From assembly GCA_963848035.1 (NCBI GenBank), contig CAWKCD010000001.1, positions 496,001 to 560,000 of the forward strand: 64,000 nt of DNA, written 5' to 3'. The DNA comes from JAVVHH01 sp963848035. Its GTDB lineage: Bacteria > Pseudomonadota > Alphaproteobacteria > Acetobacterales > Acetobacteraceae. Below the pieces are notes generated by a model. That model made no database searches. It saw nothing but the letters and a program-made list of their open reading frames with translations, and was not told the origin of the DNA. A program made the translations under genes and the position numbers. Positions within the stretch are counted from its first letter, which is position 1, and every line of letters begins with the position of its first letter. Below are positions 1-9,763 of this stretch, one piece after another.

Positions 1-478
1 GCATCCCGCCCGAAAGCTGATGCGGATACTCCCTGACCCGCCGGCCCGGCGCCGGAATCCCGACCAGCGTCAGCATGTCCACCGCCCGCGCCTCCGCCTC
101 GCGCGCGCTCATTCCCTCGTGCAGCCGCACCGTCTCGCCGATCTGCCGCCCGATGGTCAGCACCGGGTTCAGGCTGGTCATCGGCTCCTGGAAGATCATC
201 GCGATGTCGCCGCCGCGGAGCTTGCGCATCTCCGCCTCCGGCAAGGTGAGCAGGTCCCGCCCATTGAAGCGGATCGCGCCCCGCATCTTCCCCGGCGGCT
301 CCTGGATCAGCCGCAGGATCGACATCGACGTCACCGACTTCCCGCACCCGCTCTCCCCCACGATGGCCAGCGTCTCTCCGGCCTCGATATGGAAAGAAAG
401 CCCTTCCACCGCCCGCACCACACCATCAGGCGTGCCGAAATGGGTCTGCAGGTCCTCGACCTCGAGTAGCGCGCTCAA
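1..478 (-). CDS. dppD: Peptide/nickel ABC transporter ATP-binding protein (OppD/DppD type), 3' end outside window
   Basis: This is the cytoplasmic ATPase of an oligo/dipeptide importer; it energises the DppB/DppC channel encoded just upstream. About 159 N-terminal residues are visible. The Walker A motif GESGCGKS lies near residues 41-48, the Q-loop motif FQEPMTSLNP follows, and the window edge cuts just after the ABC signature LSGGM. The start is read as TTG overlapping the stop of the upstream permease gene (TTGA), which keeps the conserved N-terminus and matches the coupling used elsewhere in the operon. The Walker B and OppD C-terminal region are not visible. The specific substrate (dipeptide, oligopeptide, nickel, glutathione) cannot be told from sequence. 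Confidence 0.88.
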   Translation of the reverse strand, partial: MSALLEVEDLQTHFGTPDGVVRAVEGLSFHIEAGETLAIVGESGCGKSVTSMSILRLIQEPPGKMRGAIRFNGRDLLTLPEAEMRKLRGGDIAMIFQEPMTSLNPVLTIGRQIGETVRLHEGMSAREAEARAVDMLTLVGIPAPGRRVREYPHQLSGGM

Positions 479-1413
479 AGCCGCTTCGCCATGCGCGGAT
501 CGAGCGCGTCGCGCAGCCCATCGCCGAGCAGGTTCACCGCCAGCACCGTGATCGACAGGAACACCGCCGGGAACATCACGATATATGGCTTGACCTGCCA
601 TAGCGCCCGCCCCTCGGCCATGATGTTGCCCCAGGACGGGATGATCGGCGGCGTCCCTGCCCCGATGAACGACAGGATCGCCTCGGTGATCATCGCCGAC
701 GCGCAGATATACGTCGCCTGCACCGTGATCGGCGCCAGCGTGTTCGGCAGGATGTGCCGCCAGATGATCAGCGGCGTCCGCGTGCCGGACGCGATCGCCG
801 CCTCCACATAGGGCTGCTCGCGCAAGCTCAGCACCACGCCGCGCACCAGCCGTGACACGCGCGGGATCTCGGCGATCGTGATCGCGGTGATGACGTTGCC
901 GACGCTGCCCCGCGTCAACGCCATCAGCGCGATCGCCAGCAGGATCGGCGGGATCGACATCAGCCCGTCCATCACGCGCATGATGATCCCGTCCGCCCAG
1001 CGCACGAAGCCCGAGATCAACCCGATCGACATGCCAATCGCGCTCGCCAGCGCCGCCACCGCGAAGCCCACGATCAGCGAGATCCGCGCCCCGTACAGCA
1101 CCCGCGAATAGACGTCGCGGCCCAGCATGTCCGTCCCGAACCAATACTGCTCCGACGGGAACCGCGTCCGCTTCGCCGGCGCCAGCGCCGTCGGATCCAC
1201 CGTCCACAGGAACGGCGCGAACACCGCCATCAGCACGATCAGCAGCAGCAGCGCGCCGCCGACCACCATCGTCGGATAGCGCCGGAACAGCATGCCCAGC
1301 CGTCCCCGCGCCTTCACCGGCGGCAGTACGTCCGGCAGCACCGGCGCCGGCGTCACGTGCGGGACGGCCGATGCCGCCTGGGGAGCCTCGGCGAGCGGCG
1401 CGGTGATGCTCAA
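475..1413 (-). CDS. dppC: Peptide ABC transporter inner-membrane permease, DppC/OppC type
   Basis: One half of the inner-membrane channel of a peptide importer. The 312-residue protein has a Pro-rich N-terminal cytoplasmic tail, a first membrane helix near residues 48-70 (VVGGALLLLIVLMAVFA) and the conserved DppC block after it (FGTDMLGRDVYSRVLYGARI), then five further helices. The EAA-type loop that docks to the ATPase is seen as EAAIASGTRTPLIIWRHILP. It overlaps the upstream permease gene by 4 nt (ATGA) and the downstream ATPase gene by 4 nt, so the three are probably translated together. Family assignment is secure; the substrate is not. Confidence 0.92.
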   Translation of the reverse strand: MSITAPLAEAPQAASAVPHVTPAPVLPDVLPPVKARGRLGMLFRRYPTMVVGGALLLLIVLMAVFAPFLWTVDPTALAPAKRTRFPSEQYWFGTDMLGRDVYSRVLYGARISLIVGFAVAALASAIGMSIGLISGFVRWADGIIMRVMDGLMSIPPILLAIALMALTRGSVGNVITAITIAEIPRVSRLVRGVVLSLREQPYVEAAIASGTRTPLIIWRHILPNTLAPITVQATYICASAMITEAILSFIGAGTPPIIPSWGNIMAEGRALWQVKPYIVMFPAVFLSITVLAVNLLGDGLRDALDPRMAKRL

Positions 1414-2351
1414 TAGCGGATCCTCGGGTCGAAGAACGTATACAACAGGTCCACCCCAAGATTAACCAGCACGTAGACGAAGCTGAACAGCAGCACGACG
1501 CCCTGAATGATCGGGTAGTCCCGCCGCAAGATCGCATCGACCACCAGCCGGCCCAGCCCAGGGATCGCGAACACGCTCTCGGTCACCACCGCGCCGCCGA
1601 TCAGCAGCGCCACGCCGATGCCGATGACGGTGACGATCGGCACCGCGGCGTTCTTCAGCGCATGCAGGAACAGCACCGTCCGGCTGCCGACGCCCTTGGC
1701 CTTGGCCGTCCGGATGTAATCCTGGCTCAACACCTCCAGCATCGTCGCCCGCGTGATGCGCGCGATCAGCGCGATATAAACGCCGCCCAACGCCACCGAC
1801 GGCAGGATCAGGTTCGACAGCCACGGCCCGAACCCCCGCGCGATCGGCGTGTAGCCCTGCACCGGGAACCAATCGAGCTGCAGCGCGAACACATAGGCCA
1901 GCACGTAGCCGACCACGAACACCGGTACCGAGAACCCGAAGACGGCCACGATCATGATGATCCGGTCGATCCACGTCCCCTGCTTCCACGCCGCCAGTAC
2001 CCCCATCGGCACCGCGATGCCGATCGACAGGATCAGGGTCAGGATCATCAGCGAGATCGTCGGCTCGAGCCGCTGTTCGATCATCTTGGTGACCGGCAGG
2101 TTGGTGAAAATCGACGTGCCGAGATTGCCCTGCAGCACGTTGAACAACCACTCGCCGAAGCGGATCAAGAACGGCCGGTCGAGCCCGAGCCCTTCGCGGA
2201 TCCGCTCGACATCCGCCGGGCTCGCCTGGTCTCCGGCGATGATGGCCGCCGGGTCCCCGGGCGCGATGTAGAGCAGGCTGAACACGAATAGGGCGACGAT
2301 CGCCATGACCGGGATCGTCGACAGCACCCGGCGGGAGACATAGGCGAACAT
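1410..2351 (-). CDS. dppB: Peptide ABC transporter inner-membrane permease, DppB/OppB type
   Basis: Partner channel subunit to DppC, 313 residues. It begins with the usual DppB N-terminus (MFAYVSRRVLSTIPVM), followed by a helix and the conserved APGDPAAIIAG segment in the first periplasmic loop. The EAA loop reads QDYIRTAKAKGVGSRTVLF. The ATG chosen shares one base with the stop of the binding-protein gene (TGATG); an in-frame start 69 nt further upstream would add an atypical charged extension that lies inside the binding-protein gene, so it was not used. The downstream dppC start overlaps its stop. Confidence 0.92.
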   Translation of the reverse strand: MFAYVSRRVLSTIPVMAIVALFVFSLLYIAPGDPAAIIAGDQASPADVERIREGLGLDRPFLIRFGEWLFNVLQGNLGTSIFTNLPVTKMIEQRLEPTISLMILTLILSIGIAVPMGVLAAWKQGTWIDRIIMIVAVFGFSVPVFVVGYVLAYVFALQLDWFPVQGYTPIARGFGPWLSNLILPSVALGGVYIALIARITRATMLEVLSQDYIRTAKAKGVGSRTVLFLHALKNAAVPIVTVIGIGVALLIGGAVVTESVFAIPGLGRLVVDAILRRDYPIIQGVVLLFSFVYVLVNLGVDLLYTFFDPRIRY

Positions 2352-3940
2352 CAGCTTTTCGAGACGCCCCAGAACACGGGGAACGGCGCCTTGACGACGC
2401 CATTCACGTTCTTCCGCCACGACTGATACTGCAGGAAGAATCCGGTCGGGATGTAAGTCACGAACTCCATCGAATCCCTATCGATCTCATCCATCGCCGC
2501 CTTCTCGGAGGCGGTATCCGGCGCTTCATACCACTTCGCGATGCCTTCCTGCACTTTCGGCGAGTTGGGCCAACCGAACCAGGCTTTGTCCCCGCCCGCG
2601 TCCAGAGCGGTATAGGGTGCCGGGTTGATGCAGTCCGCGCCGGCGTGCCAGGTGTGGAAGATGTTCCACCCGCCCTCGGAGATCTTCTCCTTCTTGGCCC
2701 GGCGGGCGCCGACCGTGCCCCAGTCCAAGGCCTGGTAGTCGACGTTCATGCCGATCTTGGCGAGCAGGTCGGCGGTGACGTCGCCTTCCGCCTTGGTGAT
2801 CGCCACGTCGGTCGCCACCAGCAGCACGATCTTCTCGCCCTTGTAGCCGGCCTCGGCCAGCAGCTTCTTGGCCTCGTCGTATTTGCGCGGCCCGCTCAGC
2901 ACCTCGCCGCCCGCCTCGGTATAGCCGGGCGTCCCGGGCGTGAAGAAGCTCGGCAGCTTCTTCCACAACGTCTCGTCGTCGCCAACGACGGCGCGCATGT
3001 AGTCCTCCTGGCTCAACGCCATCTGCACCGCGCGTCGCGCCCGCACATCGTTGAACGGCGGGTTCAGGTGGTTGATCCGGAACGAGCCGATGTTGCCCAG
3101 CGGGTCGGCGATGTCGACGTTCAGGTTCCGGTTGCGCTTGAGCAGCGGCACCAGGTCCGGGATCGGGTTCTCCCACCAATCGACCTCACCGTTCTGCAGC
3201 GCCGCCGCCTTGGTCGCGTCGTCCGGCAGGATCAGCCACTCGATCCGGTCAAACATCATCCGCTTGCCGCCGGCCAGCCAGTCGCCCGCCTCCTGCCGAG
3301 GCTCGTAGCCCTCGAACCGCTCGAACACCGCCTTGCTGCCCGGCACCCACTCGCTGGTGCTGAACTTCATCGGCCCCGAGCCAACATATTCGCTGATCAG
3401 CTTGAACGGGTCCGTCTTGGCGATCCGCTCCGGCATGATCTCGGCCACCGGCGCGTTGTTCTTGCCCAGCGCGAACAGCATCTTCGGGAACGGCTTGTTC
3501 AGCCGGATCCGGATCGTGCGGTCATCCGGCGTCTCGATCGCGTCAAGCGACGCCTTGATCCGCTGTCCCATCGTGTCGCGCGCCATCCAGCGCGTCAGGC
3601 TCGCCGACACGTCACGCGAGGTCACCTTCTCGCCGTCGTGGAATTTCAGCCCGGACCGCAGCTTGAAGGTCCAATCCTTGAAGTCCGCCGACACCTCGTG
3701 CCCCTCGGCCATCTGCGGCTTCGGGTCGATGTTGTGGTCGATGCCGTAGAGCGTGTCCCAAATCAGCAGGCTGGCGTTGCGCACCACGTATTGCGTGCCG
3801 GCGACTGCATCCAGGCTCGAGAGGTTCGCCTGCGGCACGAACCGCAGCACGCGCGCGTTCTGCCCCAGCGACAGCCTCGGCATCGCGAGCGTGCCTACGG
3901 CAGCAGCAGTTCCAGCCGCCAAAAATCCGCGACGTTTCAT
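2351..3940 (-). CDS. Tat-exported peptide-binding protein of ABC importer (family 5 SBP), first of two tandem paralogues
   Basis: Periplasmic binding protein that delivers substrate to DppBC, 529 residues. The N-terminus has a twin-arginine signal (MKRRGFLAAGTAAAV followed by cleavage near LSLGQ). The SBP_bac_5 fold is indicated by LRSGLKFHDGEKVTSRDV near residues 90-110 and by the C-terminal FWGVSKS tail typical of this subfamily. A Shine-Dalgarno AGGAG precedes the ATG. It is adjacent to a paralogous binding protein upstream with which it shares most motifs, and it is directly coupled to dppB. Having two binding proteins on one permease suggests a broadened substrate range; this is inference. 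The bound ligand is unknown. Confidence 0.9.
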   Translation of the reverse strand: MKRRGFLAAGTAAAVGTLAMPRLSLGQNARVLRFVPQANLSSLDAVAGTQYVVRNASLLIWDTLYGIDHNIDPKPQMAEGHEVSADFKDWTFKLRSGLKFHDGEKVTSRDVSASLTRWMARDTMGQRIKASLDAIETPDDRTIRIRLNKPFPKMLFALGKNNAPVAEIMPERIAKTDPFKLISEYVGSGPMKFSTSEWVPGSKAVFERFEGYEPRQEAGDWLAGGKRMMFDRIEWLILPDDATKAAALQNGEVDWWENPIPDLVPLLKRNRNLNVDIADPLGNIGSFRINHLNPPFNDVRARRAVQMALSQEDYMRAVVGDDETLWKKLPSFFTPGTPGYTEAGGEVLSGPRKYDEAKKLLAEAGYKGEKIVLLVATDVAITKAEGDVTADLLAKIGMNVDYQALDWGTVGARRAKKEKISEGGWNIFHTWHAGADCINPAPYTALDAGGDKAWFGWPNSPKVQEGIAKWYEAPDTASEKAAMDEIDRDSMEFVTYIPTGFFLQYQSWRKNVNGVVKAPFPVFWGVSKS

Positions 3941-4004
3941 CGAGTCTCCTATCGGGCCAACAAGTCTCGGCTCATGGAAGCACGATCCGGGCCATCGGCC
4001 GCGG

Positions 4005-5583
4005 TCATGCCTTGCGAACGTTCCAGAACAGCGCAAAACCGCTCGGCACGCCATCGAGATTGGCGCGGTACGCGGTCGGCTGCAGATACTGCCCCATCGG
4101 GATGTACGGCACCGACTGGAACGCCTCCTCCTGCATCTGTGCGCAGATCGAAGCTTGGGCCGCCGTGTCCGGCGCCTTGAACCAGTCGTCGCGCAACGCT
4201 TCCAGCTTGGGATCGTCGGGCCAGCCGAACCACGCCTTGTCGCGCGTTGGCGCGGAGGCTGATGTGTCCCGCCGGGTTGACCTGGTCGGCCCCCGCCCAC
4301 GCCGTGCAGAACGCGCTCCAGCCGCCCTGCTCCACCGGATCCTTCTTGGCCCGGCGCGCGATCACGCTGCCCCAATCGGTCGACACGTAATCGACGTTCA
4401 TCCCCGCCTGCTTGAGCGCATCGGCCGCCACGTCGGCCATCGCCTTCAGCACCGGAAAATCCGTCGCCGCCAACAGCACGACCTTCTCGCCCTTGTAGCC
4501 CGCCGCCTTCAGCTCGGCCTTCACCTTGTCCATGTCGCGCGGCCCGCTGAGGACATCGAGGCCGACCTTGCTCGACATCGGCGTGTTCGGCGCGAAAAAG
4601 CCCACCGGCACGTTCCACATCTTCTTGTCCGTGCCGACCACCGCGGTCATCACGTCCTCCTGGCTGATCGCGCCGAGCAGCGCGCGCCGGATCGCCGGGT
4701 TGTTGAACGGCGGCTGCAGCTGGTTGAACCGGATCTGCGCCATCTGCCCAGTCGGCTCCTGCACCACCACCTTCACGCCGCGGCTCTTCTGCAGCATCTC
4801 CATCAGGTCGGCGGTCGCGTAGTCCCACCAATCCTGCTCGCCGTTCATCAGCGCCTGCGCCGCCGTGGTCGGATCCGGGATCGTCGTCCACTCCACCCGC
4901 TCGACGTTGACGACCTTCGCCCCGGCAGTGAAATCCGGAGCCCCGTCGCGGGGAATGTACTCCTTGAATTTCTCGTACACCGCCTTCGAGCCCGGCACCC
5001 GCTCATCGGCCTTGAACCGGAACGGCCCGCTGCCGACCATCTCCGTCACCTGCGTGCCCGCATCGGTCATCGCCAGCCGCTCCGGCATGATCACCGGCAC
5101 ATAGGGCTGCGTCTTGCCCAACGCCGTCGGCAGCAGCGGGAACGGGCTCTTCAGCCGGAACACGATCGTCTTGTCGTCCTTGGCCGACAGTTCGTCGGTT
5201 ACCGCCATCAGCGTCTGGCCGAACGCGTCGCGCTTGGCCCAACGATTGATGCTGGCCACGCAATCGCGAGCCCGCACCGGCTCGCCGTCGTGGAACTTCA
5301 ACCCCGACCGCAGCCCGAGCGTCCACAGCTTGCCGTCATCCTCGGTCTTGAACCCGGCCAGCATCTGCGGCGAAGGCTTGTACTGGCTGTCCAGCCCGAA
5401 CAGCGTGTCAAAGACCATGAAACCGTGGTTGCGGGTGACGTAGGCGGTCGTCCACGTCGGATCCAGCACCGTCAGGTCCGCCTGCGGAATGAACCGGATC
5501 AGCTTGTTGTTCGCCTGCGCCAACGCCGGCATCGCCAGCGCGGTCGCCGAGCCGGCCATGAGGCCCCGGCGCGTGATCTTCAT
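4005..5583 (-). CDS. Tat-exported peptide-binding protein of ABC importer (family 5 SBP), second paralogue; one +1 frame break
   Basis: Periplasmic family 5 solute-binding protein of about 525 residues, promoter-proximal gene of the importer operon. Its Tat-like signal reads MKITRRGLMAGSATALAMPA, and the mature part carries LRSGLKFHDGEPVRARDC. A strong GGGGGAAGG ribosome site precedes the ATG. The frame is broken near 4244: removing one C after codon GCG restores DKAWFGWPDDPKLE and leads to the family C-terminus FWNVRKA. The same DKAWFGWPNSP-type segment is intact in the neighbouring paralogue, which supports an inserted base rather than a real truncation. Biological inactivation cannot be excluded without reads. 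Confidence 0.85.
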
Positions 5584-5690
5584 CGTCCTTCCCCCGCATA
5601 TCGTCGCCGGAGCAAACCACGCTCGGCAAGGGGGCGCCAGAGGGACGGCGAAGCCGCCCGCGGGTTCCGCAATACGCCGAATTGCTCTAA

Positions 5691-6680
5691 GTGCGACGCA
5701 TGCTTCTCGCCCCGCAGCAATCCCGTTTCGACCCTGCGCCGTCGTCCGCACCGCGCATCGCAGTGCTCGTCCCTTGCTATAATGAAGAGGTCGCCATCGG
5801 CTCCGTCGTCACCGACTTCCGCGCCGCGCTGCCGCAGGCCCGCATCTACGTCTACGACAACAACTCGGCCGACCGGACCGTGGAGGTCGCCCGCGCCGCC
5901 GGCGCCGTCGTCCGCACCGAGCCTCTCCAAGGCAAGGGCAACGTGATCCGCCGGATGTTCGCCGACATCGAGGCGGACGTCTACGTGCTGGTCGACGGCG
6001 ACGCCACCTATCACGCGGCGTCCGCGCCCGAGATGGTCCGCATGCTGCTCGACGACCGGCTCGACATGGTCAACGGCTGCCGCGTCTCGCAGATCCAGGC
6101 CGCCTACCGGCCCGGTCACCGCTTCGGCAATCTCCTGCTGACCGGCATCGTCCGCAAGATCTTCGGTAGCCGCATCACCGACATGCTCTCCGGCTACCGC
6201 GTGTTCTCCCGCCGCTTCGTCAAATCCTTCCCCGCCCTATCAAGCGGCTTCGAGACCGAGACCGAGTTCACCGTCCACGCGCTCGAACTCTCCATGCCGA
6301 TCGGCGAGCTCGAGACCCCCTACCGCGAGCGGCCCGAGGGTTCGACCTCCAAGCTCAACACCTTCCGCGACGGCTTCCGCATCCTCGGCACCATCATCCG
6401 GCTCATCAAGGAGGAGCGGCCGCTACAATTCTTCAGCGCCGCCGGCATCGCGCTGCTGTTGCTCGCCTTTCTGCTCGCGATCCCGGTGATCACCGAATTC
6501 ATGCGCACCGGCCTCGTGCCGCGCCTGCCGACCGCCATTCTCTCGACCGGACTGGTCGGTCTGGCCAGCCTGTCCTTCACCTGCGGGCTGGTGCTGGACT
6601 CCGTCTCGCGCGGCCGGACCGAGCTCAAGCGGCTCGGCTACCTCGCGATCCCCGCGTTCGCGAGCGCCGACGACCGATAG
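5691..6680 (+). CDS. Family 2 glycosyltransferase, dolichol-phosphate-mannose-synthase-like, with C-terminal membrane helices
   Basis: Transfers a sugar from a nucleotide donor, probably to a polyprenyl phosphate or envelope precursor; acceptor unknown. The GT-A fold starts at IAVLVPCYNEEVAIG near residue 25, the metal-binding DGDATYH motif (DxD type) lies near residue 103, and two C-terminal hydrophobic helices (around residues 245-265 and 280-303) anchor it in the inner membrane. GTG at 5691 is the longest start, ATG nine bases later is equally possible; no clear ribosome site helps. It is divergent from the peptide importer operon, and its last 43 bases overlap the convergent galE gene. 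Confidence 0.88.
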   Translation: MRRMLLAPQQSRFDPAPSSAPRIAVLVPCYNEEVAIGSVVTDFRAALPQARIYVYDNNSADRTVEVARAAGAVVRTEPLQGKGNVIRRMFADIEADVYVLVDGDATYHAASAPEMVRMLLDDRLDMVNGCRVSQIQAAYRPGHRFGNLLLTGIVRKIFGSRITDMLSGYRVFSRRFVKSFPALSSGFETETEFTVHALELSMPIGELETPYRERPEGSTSKLNTFRDGFRILGTIIRLIKEERPLQFFSAAGIALLLLAFLLAIPVITEFMRTGLVPRLPTAILSTGLVGLASLSFTCGLVLDSVSRGRTELKRLGYLAIPAFASADDR

Positions 6681-7657
6681 CCCTCCGGATGCTTGATCCG
6701 CCACTCGGCCGCCATGCGAACCATGTCGTCGAGCTTCGGATACAGCGGGATCCAACCCGTCTCGCGCCGAATCCGCTCCGACGATGCCACCAGCCGCGCC
6801 GGGTCGCCCGCGCGACGCGGCCCATGCTCGTGCGGGACCCGGCGGCCCAGCACCCGCTGCACCGACGCGATCACCTCCCTGACCGAGTGACCGCTGCCAT
6901 TGCCGAGATTGTAGACCACGCTGCCGCGGTCGAGCTGCTCGAGCGCCAGCAGATGCGCCTCGCCGAGATCGCTGACGTGGATGTAGTCGCGGATCGCCGT
7001 GCCGTCCGGCGTCGGATAATCCGTTCCGAAGATCACCAGCGGCGGACGCCGATCCAGCGCCGCGTCGATCGCCAGCGGGATCAGGTGCGTTTCGGGATCG
7101 TGATCCTCGCCCAGCTCGCCCTCGGGATCGGCGCCCGCGGCGTTGAAATAGCGCAGGCAGGCGAAGCGCAGATCGTGGATTTCGTCCGCCCAATGCAGCG
7201 CCCGCTCGATCGCCAACTTGCTCTCGCCATACGGCGAGCCCGGCGCGATCCGCGCCGTCTCGGTGATCGGCATCTCGTCCGGCGTGCCGAACAGGTTCGC
7301 CGTCGACGACAGCACGAACTTCGGCACTTTGTGCTTGATGCACGAGGCGATCAGATTGAACCCGTAGGCGGAATTCTCAATCATGTAGCGCATCGGGTCG
7401 CGCATGCTTTCGCCTACCAGCGATAGGGAAGCGAAATGCAGCACGCCGTGCCACTTGCCTTTCGACAAGACCGCGTCGACGTCGCGCACGTCGCCCTCGA
7501 GGAACTGGGCGCCCTCCAGCACCGCGCGGCGATGCCCTTGCTGGAGGTTGTCCAGCACGACGACTTCGGCGCCCGCCCGCAACAGCAACGCCACGCAGTG
7601 GCTTCCGACATAGCCAGCGCCACCCGTCACCAGATAGCGCCCTTCGAGTGTCTCCAC
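6638..7657 (-). CDS. galE: UDP-glucose 4-epimerase
   Basis: Interconverts UDP-glucose and UDP-galactose in the cytoplasm, feeding polysaccharide synthesis. The 339-residue protein is an extended SDR: the NAD-binding VTGGAGYVGSH near residue 10, LDNLQQGH for the adenosine ribose, the catalytic Ser/Thr in LSSTANLFG and the YGESK catalytic Tyr/Lys pair near residue 143. The Ser block is normally SSAAVYG or SSxATVYG, so TANLF is a mild variant. GTG start. It converges on the glycosyltransferase gene, whose envelope-sugar role would fit a shared pathway. Other UDP-hexose epimerases look alike, so the exact sugar is less certain than the family. Confidence 0.9.
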   Translation of the reverse strand: METLEGRYLVTGGAGYVGSHCVALLLRAGAEVVVLDNLQQGHRRAVLEGAQFLEGDVRDVDAVLSKGKWHGVLHFASLSLVGESMRDPMRYMIENSAYGFNLIASCIKHKVPKFVLSSTANLFGTPDEMPITETARIAPGSPYGESKLAIERALHWADEIHDLRFACLRYFNAAGADPEGELGEDHDPETHLIPLAIDAALDRRPPLVIFGTDYPTPDGTAIRDYIHVSDLGEAHLLALEQLDRGSVVYNLGNGSGHSVREVIASVQRVLGRRVPHEHGPRRAGDPARLVASSERIRRETGWIPLYPKLDDMVRMAAEWRIKHPEGYRSSALANAGIAR

Positions 7658-7741
7658 GCGACCGTCCCAATCAGCTCAGTTCAACATCGACCAGTACGCG
7701 AACGCGCACGCGACGCAACTATCTACGACAATCAATTCCCG

Positions 7742-8563
7742 ATGGTATCGACGACTAAGCGTGTAATTTGCGTGTTTTTTCTCATTTTTTGCGCATCACT
7801 CACGAACGCCGCCAAATCGCAGGAAGTGCCCCGCATCGTCGGCGGACCCGGCGCCGGATGCATCGCCGGCGCCGTCGAACTCCCGCCAGAAGGGCCTGGA
7901 TACGTTACTATCCGCCAAACCAGGAGCTCCTTCTGGGGCCATCCGGCAACCATCGCCGCGCTCGAACTCCTCGCCCGCGAAGCTCAGGTGGCCGGATTCG
8001 GTAAACTCTACATGAACGATATCTCCCTGCCCCGCGGTGGCCCGATGGCCGGCCTCCACGCCAGCCACATGCTCGGCCTGGATGCCGATGTCTGGCTCGA
8101 CATCGCGCCGAAACCGCCGCTCACGCCGGCGCAGCGCAACGCCGTCGAGGTGCAATCCCTCGTCACCTCGGACGGCCGCTCCGTCGAGCCGGGGCTCTGG
8201 CGCCCGCAGATCGGCCGGCTGATCCGACTGGCCACGCAACTGCCCAATGTCGACCGCGTGCTCGTCAATCCCGCCATCAAGCGCCAGCTCTGCCTCGAGG
8301 CCGGCACCGAACGCGCCTGGCTGCACGCGGTTCGCCCCTGGTATGGACACACCGCCCACATGCACATCCATTTCCGCTGCCCGCCGGGTCAGTCCGAGTG
8401 CCGCGACCAGAGCCCCGCGCCGCCCGGCGATGGCTGCGACGCCTCGCTCGACTGGTGGTTCGCCCAACTCGACAGGCCGGCCGCGCCGACCGGCCCAACG
8501 CCGCCGCCCCGCCCGCCCAAGCTGCCCGCCGCCTGCGCCGCCATCCTCGCCGGCGGTCGATGA
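7742..8563 (+). CDS. mepA: Penicillin-insensitive murein endopeptidase, MepA family (M74)
   Basis: A periplasmic zinc peptidase that cuts D-Ala-meso-DAP crosslinks in peptidoglycan. The 273-residue precursor starts with a Sec signal (CVFFLIFCASLTNAAKS). Zinc and catalytic residues are recognisable: HxxGxxxDV as HMLGLDADVW near residue 115 and the C-terminal WYGHTAHMHIHFRCP near residue 200, almost the same as the Escherichia coli family motif. Several Cys typical of the disulfides in this family are present. A Pro-rich tail ends the protein. The ATG was chosen because it gives a complete signal peptide; longer frames run back into the galE gene. The stop overlaps the next start (ATGA). Confidence 0.92.
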   Translation: MVSTTKRVICVFFLIFCASLTNAAKSQEVPRIVGGPGAGCIAGAVELPPEGPGYVTIRQTRSSFWGHPATIAALELLAREAQVAGFGKLYMNDISLPRGGPMAGLHASHMLGLDADVWLDIAPKPPLTPAQRNAVEVQSLVTSDGRSVEPGLWRPQIGRLIRLATQLPNVDRVLVNPAIKRQLCLEAGTERAWLHAVRPWYGHTAHMHIHFRCPPGQSECRDQSPAPPGDGCDASLDWWFAQLDRPAAPTGPTPPPRPPKLPAACAAILAGGR

Positions 8564-9714
8564 ACCGCCGTCTGGTCGGCGTCTTCGCGGCCGGTTTCTG
8601 CACCTTCGTCAACCTCTACGCCCCGCAATCCCTGCTGCCCACGCTCGCCGACGCGTTCGGCGCCAGCGCGGCGGAGACGGGCTTGACGGTCACCGCCTCG
8701 CTGCTGGCCGTCGCCTTCGTGGCGCCCTTCGTCGGCGGCATCTCCGACGCCTACGGCCGGCGCCGGCTGATCCTCCCGGCAAGCTTCGCGCTCGTGATCC
8801 CGACCATCCTCGCCAGCCTGTCGCCCAGCCTCGAACTGCTGATCATCTACCGCTTCGCCCAGGGCTTGCTGCTGCCCTTCATCTTCACCGTCACCGTCGC
8901 CTACATCGCCGACGAGTGCCCCGGCGCCGAGGGCGTGCGCGCCACCGGCATCTACTCGGTCGGCGCCATCGTCGGCGGCTTCGGCGGACGCTTCATCGCC
9001 GGCTGGGCCGCTCATTTCCTCGGCTGGCGCGCAAGCTTCGTCGTCCTCGCGGTCGTAACCCTCTGCGCCGCATCATGCCTGCTGCTGCTGCCCCCGGAGC
9101 GCTATTTCCGCCCCGTCCGCAGCTGGCGCGGCACCCTCGCCGGCTTCGTCGGCCAGTTCCGCAACCGCCAGGTCATGGCCACCTGCGGCGTCGGCTTCGC
9201 CGTCCTGTTCTCCATCGTCGCCGGCTTCACCTACGCCAACCTGCTGCTCGCCGCCCCGCCCTACGGCCTCGGCCCCGCCGAACTCGGCAGCATCTTCGTC
9301 ACCTATCTCCTCGGCGCCCTCGTCACCCCGATCGCCGCCCGGCTCGTCATCCGGATCGGCCGCCGGCCCACCGCGCTGATGGCCGGCCTGGTCGCCATCG
9401 CCGGCATGCTGCTCACCCTCACGCAGCCGCTCGCTCTGATCATTCTCGGCCTCTCGATGCTGGCGATCGGCGTCTTCACCGAACAAATGCTCACGATCGG
9501 CTACGTCGCCGTCGCCAGCGATGGCGCTCGCTCCACCGCCGTCGGCCTCTACGTCACCAGCTACTATATCGGCGGTAGCCTGGGCGGAATCCTGCCCGCT
9601 TCCATCTGGTCGCACCTCGGCTGGCCCGGCTGCGTCATGCTCGTCATCGCCGTCCAACTCGCCGCCATGACGACCACTTGGCTGGTCTGGCCACGCACCC
9701 CGGGTTTACGATAG
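8560..9714 (+). CDS. Major facilitator superfamily transporter
   Basis: Inner-membrane transporter of 384 residues with about 12 hydrophobic helices and an MFS motif A-like loop between helices 2 and 3 (GGISDAYGRRRLI) and its echo in the second half (ARLVIRIGRRPTALM). The general style (short N-terminus, FCTFVNLYAPQSLLPTLA) resembles the YnfM/arabinose-efflux group of proton-driven exporters. The substrate cannot be predicted. It overlaps the murein endopeptidase gene by 4 nt, so the two are translationally coupled, although a functional link is not evident. Confidence 0.88.
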   Translation: MNRRLVGVFAAGFCTFVNLYAPQSLLPTLADAFGASAAETGLTVTASLLAVAFVAPFVGGISDAYGRRRLILPASFALVIPTILASLSPSLELLIIYRFAQGLLLPFIFTVTVAYIADECPGAEGVRATGIYSVGAIVGGFGGRFIAGWAAHFLGWRASFVVLAVVTLCAASCLLLLPPERYFRPVRSWRGTLAGFVGQFRNRQVMATCGVGFAVLFSIVAGFTYANLLLAAPPYGLGPAELGSIFVTYLLGALVTPIAARLVIRIGRRPTALMAGLVAIAGMLLTLTQPLALIILGLSMLAIGVFTEQMLTIGYVAVASDGARSTAVGLYVTSYYIGGSLGGILPASIWSHLGWPGCVMLVIAVQLAAMTTTWLVWPRTPGLR

Positions 9715-9763
9715 CGCCAACCAGCCCCACTCTCTGACGCAACTGCGAAGGGACCTCTCGCCG

